Part shown: in pieces, positions 22,690-33,500 of the stretch
How the letters are laid out: every line of letters begins with the position of its first letter
Position numbering within the stretch: position 1 is the first letter of the stretch
Assembly (NCBI GenBank): GCA_032158295.1
Contig: CM063257.1
Location: 13,856,332-13,920,331 of the forward strand
DNA from: Pycnopodia helianthoides
Lineage: Eukaryota; Echinodermata; Asteroidea; Forcipulatida; Asteriidae
Direction of reading: 5' to 3'
Length of the DNA: 64,000 nt
Made by a program: the position numbers and the translations under genes
The notes under the pieces: generated by a model
What the model saw: only the letters and a program-made list of their open reading frames with translations
Databases searched by the model: none
What the model was told of the DNA's origin: nothing

Positions 22690-25339
22690 TTTTAATTGAA
22701 TGTATAATTTTCTAGCATTGTATTTGTTATCAGCTTTCGAATGAGACAGGTAATTAATTAAGCGTCCTAATTACAAAATGCAACTTTTTTTCCCTGTTTT
22801 AGGGGGGGTGTCAAAATCAAAAATTGTCGGCGACAAGTTCTTAATTTTATTTTCTCTAAAATCCACATTGTTTTGGCAGTGATTTCATAATTAAAGTAAT
22901 TGGAAAAAAAAAATTTATGAAGAGTTGGCCCTGCCAAAATGGTTCCTTGCTGGTCAAGAAATACAAGGGTAATAATTACCTACCAAGACCAGGCATATTG
23001 CACACAAGAAAACCACAGGCACGTACAGCACACCTCCACCAAGGGAACCTGAAAATGTGGGGGAAATGGAGGACAATTTATTAACCCAATCTAAAACTCA
23101 TGAGAAATCGTTACATGTACCGGTACACTACATACACATGGCAATATAGGTTAAATATCATCATAGGCATCAACCGGTCATGCCAATGGTCACAATATGC
23201 TTTCCTATACCTGTACATGTAAGTCTGCGATATTATACTGCAGGAGTTTTGCATTTTGAAGTAATTAATTTACAATATTCTTTAAAAATATGAAATGTAC
23301 ATGTACTGTATCTGGAAATCTAGTTGTACAAATCCTGACATGTACATGTCTAGAAATCTTTGAAAAAAATGTAGGTCTACAAGTACAACGTCCAAATTTT
23401 TATTATTATATATTTCTTTAAAAATAATCAGAAATTTTGTTGGAAAAGTCTCAAAGTTGGTTTTCCGATTCAAATCCGCAAAAAAATGACATCAGGATTC
23501 ATGCAGGCTGTTCAAGTGTTCAGGGAAATTATTTTCCTCACGCAATTCAATGAGGCAGATTCACGCGATAGGCTAGGCCTTGCCCTACAAACATAGCTGT
23601 ATGGCTCTCTTTTAAAATATGTCTTGTTACTGTAAGGGGGCCGAGGGCACTACAATATTTAGTTTGGACGCAGACTGTATTTTAAGGCGGGTGGCTCATT
23701 GATTTGTCTCTTCTTAGCTTAAACTGGTTTATTGACGAAGCACGAGGGACCTATATCCTGCACAAGTCTGTTTAAGATTGTGCAGGAGAGGTATAAAATA
23801 ACACAGAGAAAGCTGATTAATAAACACATACATACGTAATTAGCATGAAAAATGAAGTAAATAATAAACTACCTTGATCGGGGGCAATTCCTAAAATACA
23901 ATTGAAAATACAACCAGCTAACTTCGGAAGTGTGTGACCCTATCACAATAGATCAATACTCAAGTCTAGTAAAAGTCACTGCCAATAATCAATTAAGAAA
24001 ACACCTTGGATATGTCGACTCTACGTCCACTAACAAGTGAGGACTAAATCCGATTGTTACACATTTCCATCCTGCGTAGTCTATTTCCTTACTCAAACTA
24101 CCTCATTCAATTCTAAAAACTTTAAATCACAGAATAGCAAATCATGACTTTGAATCTACAAATCTCTTAATACCATTATGACAATGTCACACCGATATAA
24201 ACCCAATAACAGATGACAAAAGGCATGAGCTCACTAGCATACTTTGTTAGCGCTAACTTAACTTACAGTTTTTACACACCTTCACAGTCACACACACACA
24301 AGTATTATTCACACTCATACCCCAATGCCAAAATGTTGTCAGTAATAAATAAAGGTATGACAAAGTCATCTTAATTACTACTAATCTCAAATATCTTCCC
24401 TTAATTATCTTCAACTTAACTTCTCCCGAATTCCAATGCATAGTCCCAATGGGCTTATGTGCATAACTTGGCTCATACATGTGACTTCACAAATGTGTAT
24501 ATTACGCAATGCAGATTACACAATAACTTTCACTTTCCTAACTTTTCTTACTCAAAAATCACCCTTTTCCCAAACAGCATAAAAATACAAATTATAATGA
24601 CAATGATCCATGACCTTTCATGAATAATATAACTAAAGGATAGGTCCCAACTACTCTGGTTGCTTAATGATATTTAGGGATAAAAATCCTACTCAAAATT
24701 GGTTGGTGCTTACCTGTTAAAGATTGTGCAGGAATGGTGACCTTGGCACCAGTAGGTCAAGGTCAGGTTCACACAAGAGTGAGCAAAAACAAAGAGCGCC
24801 ACCACTCATCAATATTTAGTTAGTGACTACATCAATATGATGCATTACATGTAAAGAGACAATAGTATGCTACAGCAAAAACAGTCATTTATCAAACAAG
24901 AAGGTGAGAAACATTAATAACGTTGGAAATATCCAACTGGGGAATTAAACCTTATTAAAAAGACACTTATTTCAGAATGCACAAGTAGGGCTCCTCACAA
25001 AAGGTTAGAAGAAAACAAAATCATCAAAAGTCAAAACAATACATAAGTTAAATAAGAATATTTACAATTACAAACAATGTAGAATTTAAAGGAATAAACC
25101 AACTAATAGACGTAAGCCCCATCCACAACTGTACTAAAACAATATAATTAAAATGAAACAATGATAGTGATACAATTGAACGACATTTTAAAAACAGAGA
25201 AAGAATAAAAAGTAAATTACTAAATGAATAAGAATTAACCAAGTAATGCTAAAATACAAAAAAAAGGAATACAAAATATAGATAGCAATTAATAAGAAAC
25301 GTTTGGACTAGACATGAGACCGTGAGAAGGATTGTGGGG
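22690..25339. other. Transposon 5' region, no confident gene
   Basis: Mostly AT-rich. A minus-strand segment at about 23050-22985 lies between TTTTCAG and GTAGGT and could be an upstream exon of gene A; it is short and without a signature. The phrase GATTGTGCAGGA occurs at about 23,775 and 24,722. Confidence 0.4.
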
Positions 25340-26360
25340 AGGGGGGGTAGCAATTCAACATTACCGATATTACTTCTCATCACCCTTTTGTAACTCGGTA
25401 AAATGTCGGTTTCAACAGGGTGATAACAGTAATATTTTGGACTTCAACATTTCGCGGGATTGCTATAAGTTTACTGTTATTACTCAAGTTCGCAATGTTA
25501 TAACCAATACAAGCCATTCAACATTACCGATATTACTTCTCATCATCCTGTTGTAACTCGGTAAAATGTCGGTTCCAACAGGGTGATAACAGTAATATTT
25601 TGGACTTGAACATTTCGCGGGGAGTTTACTGTTATTACTCAAGTTCGCAATGTTATAACCAATACAAGCCATTCAACATTACCCATATTACTTCTCATCA
25701 CCCTGTTGTAACTCGGTAAAATGTCGGTTTCAACAGGGTGATAATGGTAATATTTTGGACTTGGAAATGTCACGGGGATTGCTATAAGTTTATACTGTTA
25801 TTACTCAAGTTGGCAAATGTTATAACCAATCAAGCCATTCAACATTACCGATATTACTTTCTCATTATCACCCTGTGTAACTCGGTAAATGTTTGGTTTT
25901 CAACAGGGTGATAACGGTAATATTTTGGACTTCAACATTCGCTGGGATTGCTATAAGTTTACTGTTATTACTCAAGTTGGCAATGTTATAACCAATACAA
26001 GTCATTCAACATTACCCATATTACTCTTCATCACCCTGTTGTAACTCGGTAAAATGTCGGTTTCAACAGGGTGATAACGGTAATATTTTGGACTTGGAAA
26101 TTGTGGTACGATGGTGCACCATTTTCCAATTGTTTTCCTCATCAGAAACAGACCGTTGGCCTCGAGGATCATTTATATCTTATCCTTATCCTCAAACTAC
26201 CAAATATTAAGGAATTTATAACACTTTCATTATAACACAGGTAATATCATTTGGGTAATAACATGGTAATATTGTAATATTTGGTCTTAGTCAAATTTTG
26301 GGCTGATATTACCGGTAATATCCGGTAATCTCGGTAATCGGTAACAAATTGCCCAGTGGG
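25340..26360. repeat. Right subterminal repeats of the large transposon
   Basis: Five units of about 155-168 bp each begin CATTCAACATTACC(G/C)ATATTACTT and contain AACTCGGTAAAATGTCGGTTTC, CAACAGGGTGATAAC and GTAATATTTTGGACTT. They lie between 25,350 and 26,100. Shorter GGTAATATC / GGTAATC words continue to the tip at 26,360. Confidence 0.8.
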
Positions 26361-27400
26361 TTGGTTTAATTGTTTAATTGTTTAACTGGTCACCCAGGGA
26401 AGACTTGAATTATTTTAATTACACAAAATTATTCTGAAGTTAATGTCCGAATGAAACAGACAACCCTTTATAGTTTGTGCCTCTTTAAAGGCAAAGTATA
26501 CCTTGGACTGGAACCGTTCGATTGTTTTAATCCTATATAATTGTAGATGTATACAAAAAAACTAACAGTAAAATTTCATTTCAAAAGGTGGTCGCGTTTT
26601 TTTTCTCAGATTCAAATTTTGGGAATAAAAACTGACATCTTTTTCCATATCCACATTATTCTGAATATTTCTCAAAATGCTTTATACTATCGAAAGTTGC
26701 TGTACTTCTAACCAATTAAGTTTTTATTGACACACATTTCTTCTGATAGCGCCCTCTTTTGAATCAACCCCCTTCCGCCAATGTTAATATCACAGGGGAC
26801 AGAATCTCCGTGAAAGTTTACCTAGGGGGTGCACCCCACTAAATAAACTCCCATAGCATACAGTGCAAAATGCTAAATATTCACAAATACAAGCAAAATA
26901 CTTAGAAGTCTTACAGCTTTTTACAGTAAAGGGAAATTTATCCATCGACTCTTGTACCCTCGACCCTGCTCAATTTCATATGGGGGGGGGTACCGAGGCC
27001 ACGGTCGATTCATTCTCCCTCCAAATAAAAACACCCCTACCCTGGGTAAATTTCCAAACGTCGGAACATCAATCTTTTAAAAATGTCCCTACACCTCTGG
27101 GCAAATAGGACAATTTTTTCAGGGCCTTTGTCATCCAAAATACCTCAAGTTGGAAGTCAACAACCCCCTAGGCCACAATTGGGCAACATTTTTCCACTAG
27201 CTGTACCCCTTTTATTTTGCTCTCAAATCTGTCTTATATAGAATATTTTAATGTTATATTAATGTGGCCGATGCTCTGTTTTCCCCCTCTAGGACACCGG
27301 CGGAGCCGAAACTTATGAGCCGTCTGGGGGGGGGGGGGAAGGAACACACGCCCTCAAGTGTCGAAACAACTAATGGAAATCTGGTTTCCGCCGCAAACAT
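26361..27400. other. No gene recognised; TTTAAAGG fragment
   Basis: A partial element starts at about 26,485 with CTTTAAAGGCAAAGTATACC. The block CATTTCAAAAGGTGGTCGCG near 26,577 also occurs, as its complement, in the complete element at 40742-41134. The rest shows nothing I can name. Confidence 0.5.
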
Positions 27401-27542
27401 TACACTTCGTGTGATATGAGAGTGGAAAATCGCGGTCGCCAGATCTTTCCGCTTTGTGTACCGAAAGAGAGCTAACGTCGCTCTCATCACCGGCGGAATT
27501 GTGGCGTTTTTAAACTTTTTTAGCACATTTTTTGCCAGTATG
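27400..27542 (+). promoter_or_regulatory. GID8: GID8 exon 1 / 5' UTR and likely promoter region
   Basis: This segment is less AT-rich than its surroundings. It runs into CCAGTATG|GTAAGT, with the start codon at 27540-27542 and the donor at 27543. No TATA box is evident. The transcription start is not determinable from sequence alone, and the left limit is arbitrary. Confidence 0.5.
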
Positions 27543-30500
27543 GTAAGTATTTACCGGCTACAATGGTGGGGGAAAGTGTGTCTGGAGTTAATTAATCCTG
27601 GTACTGGTAACTATTTACTAAATACACGTATATTTACGGAGACCATGTCAAAAAAGTAGAAACTTCAACAACAATCAATAGTCACTACGACGTAACACTC
27701 ACTCAGATTACGAAATCGCCTTTGTCGGTACTTCGTACCTAGGTCACTTCTTACCCAAGTCAAGTCATACTCGATTGCTATCTGCATAATCTGGTTATAA
27801 CCAACCTTCTTGTAATTGTTTGTATTCAAGGTTTTAGAACGTAATTTCGTAATTTCTAGCTCTGTTGCAGTGTTGGAATTCAAGACGTTTCATCCCAAAA
27901 CCATTGCATCCCAATACTGGTTTATCCCAATTGTAAAGTGCATCGAGGGATCTGTGATATATAAATGCTGTTTTTATTATTATTATTATTATCCCAGTAC
28001 CGTTTCATCCCAATACCGTTTCATCCGAGTCACTTTCATAATGCATTTTATTGATCATGTGGATCGTACCAGGGATAAATCTATGAACTCATGCGCGTGT
28101 ACTCCTAGAATTATGAGGTTCGATCCGCTATCGGCTCCATGAACCTCAATCCTCATAACATAGAGGTGCATGTACAAATTCCTATTCGAAACTTTTTGTC
28201 ATTTACGTTTAGTGGGTTTACTTAAATGCACCTGGAGTTCTCATTTTAAACCGGATCTCGCCAAAAATAGGCTCTACGTGTTCCTTGGACTCTCATTGAG
28301 CGTTGCTGGGTCAAGAAAATCCACTCCGCAAATTAAAAATTGTTAAAAAGCGATAAATTCTTACCGTAATTCCGTTCGACCATTCAAACAGTGTTGTAAC
28401 AAATATGGCGCTGGAGTCGCATGATGTGTGTACAAAACCAACACACAGTTGCCGGGACCAGCGTTGCTGCGCGCGGAGTACCAGTTTGTTGGAAAAACAT
28501 TTCACAGCAGCGCACGCACTAGTCTTGGTGCAAGACGTTGTTGTTCATTATCACCCAACTATCGCGATTTAGCGCGCTCCGCTGCCGCGCTTGACTATCG
28601 GTGGAATAGTCGCGTCGTGTGTAGTGTTGAGTGACTCAACAAGAACGTCTTGAACCAAGACTACGCACGCACATGGTTTTGTACACAGATCATGCGACTC
28701 CAGCGCCATGATTGTGAACGGAATTACGGTAAGAATTTATTGCTTTTTAACAATTTTAAATTTGCGGAATGGATTTGTTTTGTTACCCATGCAATGCTCA
28801 ATGAGAGTACAAGGAACACGTGAGCCTAATTTTGGCGAGATACGGTTTCAAATGAGAACTCCAGGTGCATAAACGTAATGACAAAAAGTTTCGAACAGGA
28901 ATTTGTACATGCACCTCTATGAGGTTCATGGAGCGATAGCGGATCGACCTCATAATTCTAGGAGTAATGCGCGTCCATATATACTAAACAGTACTACAGA
29001 CTACTAACATTACTAAACAGGACAATTTTCATAGGTTCCAGTCAAAAGACATGTAACCTTCACAATTTTAGGGTATAGGCCCTACCACTTAACGTAAGCG
29101 ATTACACATGTTACACCTACAGCCCAATTTTCGGTCCACTTTTTAAATGGCTGTGGTGTACTTCTAGAAACTATAAGGCTCCTCCGTGAGCCTTGTAGGG
29201 GTCTGACATTTTGGGCCTCCGTATTGCTATACGTTTTCAAAATGATCATTGATATAGACATTTTCTGGTCTTTAGCCAGCAATTACTTCAGTTTCCTTTG
29301 TACTAAACACCTAAAAAAAAAAATTGAGATTTAAATCACACATGCACGGTTCCTTTTTTCATCCTAACTAAGGGTCTAGCTTATCGATCAAATCGTCAAA
29401 ATAGTTAGTAAATGAGTTTTTGGGGGAGATGGTGGGGTTGACAAAGCAAACTGTTGGCTCGTCATTTTCATTTTCATAAATTTTCTATTATGTTCTCTAC
29501 TTTGGTACATTTTATTTTTATTTTTTGTTCACAGCAAGATAAATTATTGTCATATAGAACAAAACATACAGTTGAACATCGTTAAAATACCAGAACGTGT
29601 TGTAACTTGTGAATTTGACTAAACAAAACACTGCTCTGTGGCTAAGTTGAACCAGTTAGACAAGCTACATGTAGTCAAACCACACAGCGTTTGAGTGACA
29701 TCTAGATCGACTATGGTTAAGTCTAGGCTACTGTAGTCACCCACCCGAACTTGCTCCATGTTTGCAATGTATTCAACTTCCCCAAGTCCTCCCTTCATTT
29801 CTTCTTCTTGTGTTTGAATTTGTACAGGCTTCGTCCAAGACACTTGAGATCACACAAGAAGCATGGCTTGACAAACTGCAGAGTCTCCATATTACAAGAT
29901 CTGATATGAACAAACTCATAATGGACTACCTTGTCACTGGTAAGAGTTGCTCTGTCAACCCTCCTACTATCAATGTAGTTGAATACAGAACTGATTTAAA
30001 GGTATTATACAGGATTGGTAGAGCTGACAAAATAGTCGCAGACAGTGTTAATGTTTTGTGTGATTCAACATATATGCATGAAAAAACAAACCTGTGAAAG
30101 TTTGAGCTCAATTGGTCATCGAGGCCACAAGAAAATAGTGAAAAGAGACCTAATGTGTTTTCTGTTTTTTCAAACATCGAGTTTTTATCACGCATGATAA
30201 AAACTATTGTTTTACTCATTTCTCAGAAACGAAAGCATTTTAGGCAGAAATATTTTAAGGAACCCTTTCTGCCATTACTTACTTTAAATCATGTAAGTTA
30301 TGTGTGAATCTGTGAACATTTGTGTTTTTCGATCTTACCAATATTGTACAGGGCCTTTAATGATAGGGTCATCATTTGGTAATGACCCCATCGAAAAAAC
30401 TGTGTAATATCTATCCGAAAGCTTACTCGTTGTAAAGACGGTAATGGTTGTAAGCATCCTGCAAAATCATTTTGTCTGAAATGCCCCTGTTGATGAGAAA

Positions 30501-33500
30501 TCAATGAACAAAATTGGATTGGAGAAACGATTCATTTAGGAATCATTTTTTAGATATATCTGAGTGTGGGTGTGCGTTCACGAGGGCTGCGGCTAGAGAT
30601 GCGGCTGCTGGTTGGCATTGACTGCAAAACAGTCAATCGTGCTGACAGATGTTTAGGCCAAAAAAAAAGGGTTCTGTTTCTGGTTCCCCAACCGACCCTA
30701 GTTTTACGCCGCGACCCTAAACTTTTTATTCGGCCTTTTAAAAAAAACGGGGGGAAAACGTGAAAAAACGGGGCGGGGGGGGGAAAACAAACAAAAACTG
30801 TGTGAAGCGCATTCAATGGGCTTGCGCAATCTGCAGATTGCGCACATTTTTGCAAAATCGGCCACTTGAACTGCCAATCTAAAGAGCGCAAACTGAAGAT
30901 TGCGCACAATTTTGCCTAATTCGTTGTGCAAATCCGTTGATTGGGCTCAGCACATGAACGATCGTGGACGTATCGTCAATCGTATGGGAATCAAAAAAAA
31001 AACGCAAAATCAAAAAACTTTCCGACCTACCGACCCTATTTTTAACTGACATGTAATCGGAAACAGAACCTTTTTGGGGGGGGGCCTTATGACTAAATTC
31101 AACAAACATTTTTTTTTAAAAGACCCCCGAAGAGAGGGGAACTCGCCTTACCCCCTGGGATTGCCAGTTTTGTTTTTCGTACATGCATGGTACTCCAGCA
31201 CATCTCCTGTGCTGCTGTAGATATGTGAAGTCAGTGAGATGGGTCGATAGCGGTGATCTACTCTACCAGGCTCAGCACATTATAATGTAGCAGTACAGTG
31301 CTGGAACAGTTAACCGTTTTAACCAAAGAAATCCGTTTCAAAAATTCTGGTTAAACGAAGCCTACAGTTAATAAAAAAAGCCTTTTTATTTATGTTGGAG
31401 GAGGGTAGGAGGGGCAATCCCAGGGGGGATGGGGGATGCCCTCTCTTCAGGGTCTTCTTTCTTTTTTCTCTTTTTTTCTTTTTTTTTTCTTTATGAGATA
31501 TATTGCCTTTCTCACAAGGCCGGACAGCCACTTCAAGGTGAGGGCTACATTTAACTGATTTTTGCTGTCGACATAAACCAACTGTCACTAAGGGCACGTT
31601 GCCACCTACTCTTTGGGCTGAAACAGGGTTACCCCCTTCACAGTCCATAAGGATTTAGGCATGGGTGCCATCCACTAGGAGCCTGGCTGGTAGAGCAGAA
31701 TACACTACCTTTCCATCTTTTTACAAAGCAATTATGAGTAAGTGCCTGGCTCAAGAGCGCAAGTGTCATGACCGGGATTCGAACCCACACTCTGCTGCTG
31801 ACAACACCAGAGTTTGGGTCCGGTGAACTAGACCACTCGGCCATGAGGGCGTGTGTCCTCTAATGTCAGAGAGATGCTGATCTTCTCAAGGTGGACCACA
31901 ATTAAATAAAAGTCATCTGAGATGGGTTTATTCTTTCTAAACTCCCCCAAACACTCCTTGTTGCAAAACAATAACTGTAGAAAATGACCTTACTATACTA
32001 ATTATAATAGTTTGGGAGGCTAATCATCCTTACTCGCAGCTGAATTGTGAAGGACGTGGCTACAACGGGTTCCGACCGCAGGCATGCAAGGGCACCCCTG
32101 GCAGCCAGCCACATCGACCCATATATGATATATGACCACAGAGCACAGCCTGAGATTGATAGTGTTTGATTTTTCCGGAGAGAGGAAAACCGGAGGGCCC
32201 AGAGAAAATCACCCTTGTGGCATAGGAGAGAACCAACGCACAACTCTACTCACATATGGTCACCGACGCCACGAACTGACACACACATAGATACCAGTAA
32301 AAAGTAGTGATCGGAGAAAACAGTGTTTAAAGTTGAACGTTTTTTTAAATCGAGCTTTCCTACAAAATTCCGGGGTATTTTCAACTAGTTTTCTTATAGT
32401 GGGGACTTGATGCTTAAAACTTCATACATACGGTGCTTTTTACTGCTTTTCGTCCTAAATTAATCAGCAATAAGAAAGGTTTGTGTCAGTTCGTGGCGTC
32501 GAAAATTTACGCAAACAGGCATTTTCCGTCGCCACAAACTGACACCATCCAATGTATTCAGGGCTTGAATTTGGGGGGGGGGAATCCACAAGACCACAGG
32601 ACTTGTATTTCAAAATATTTACTGGACCAGAAATAATTTTACAAGACCAGATTCAAACTGAGAAAAGACTTCCTTGCACAGTTTAACTTGCATTTAATTG
32701 AACAAGCACTAAGACATAAGAGAAGATTTACCTCATTTGTCTTTTAGGGTATTAAGTATATTTCAAATCATTACTCAAAGTCAACATTTGAACATAATTT
32801 GTTTCTGTTAAAGTGAGGTACATGAATTTTTATTGAATTGAAAACACAAGACCGCCGGACTTGTCCGGTCATGAGTTTACTGGCCCAATGCTAAAATCAC
32901 TGGCCTCGGGCCTGTGGCCAGTGTGAAATTCGAGCCCTGGTATTACAATGCATGCGTGTCAGTTCGTGAAAATGTAGGTCAGCGCACACGCGACACACCA
33001 ATGTAACAAGGTTTGTGTCAGTTCGTGGAAACGTTTTTTCACTTTTGAGGTTTGTGCGCGCCGTGTGTTGCAATGGTAAATGAACCTTTGTGTCAGTTCG
33101 TGGCGATGAGAATTGTAATTTTCGGTGAAAAGTTGCTTAGCCTCATCATCGTAATTCAAAAAGTAAAGCTCCTGAACCCGCTGAAACTTTATGAAATTGT
33201 AGGCCTTGGTTAACATTGTCTAAACATGCAAAAAACTGAAAACTAAAAAAAAAGTGGGTTTGTACACAGTGTGTCAGTTTGTGGCGTCGGTGACGATATG
33301 GCCCAAATCGAATAAGGATCACAATGGTGAGAGGCGAGCGCGTTATGCACAAGCCAACATATTTTGACCATGGGGTTGAATGGTCTGGAGGTACCTTCTC
33401 CACAGTTTTTTCCTGCTCAGACCAACAGTCTCTCTGTTGTTCAATTCCCCTGTAAAATCATGTATTATAAAAAGGCAATTTTGTTTGTTTTCCCCCTGTC

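Larger units (their letters stand above)
12247..26360 (-). mobile_element. Putative 14.1-kb CACTA/EnSpm-like DNA transposon
   Basis: The tips are exact inverted repeats CCCACTGGGCA (12247-12257 and 26350-26360), followed by ATTT-type sequence on both sides. The flanking dinucleotide TT (12245-12246 and 26361-26362) can be a target duplication. Both ends carry arrays of ATTACC/GGTAAT motifs in direct and inverted orientation, as expected for subterminal transposase-binding repeats of CACTA elements. Inside, on the minus strand, lie a TNP2-like transposase and a second multi-exon gene. The family call rests on the CACTG core in the tips, the subterminal repeats and the transposase; none was tested by search. 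A second element is nested at 18227-21454, so the unit was about 10.9 kb before that insertion. Confidence 0.6.

Noticed and set aside
27254..27526. Divergent minus-strand gene sharing a promoter with GID8
   Set aside because: The 90-codon frame crosses a G homopolymer and has no recognisable domain.
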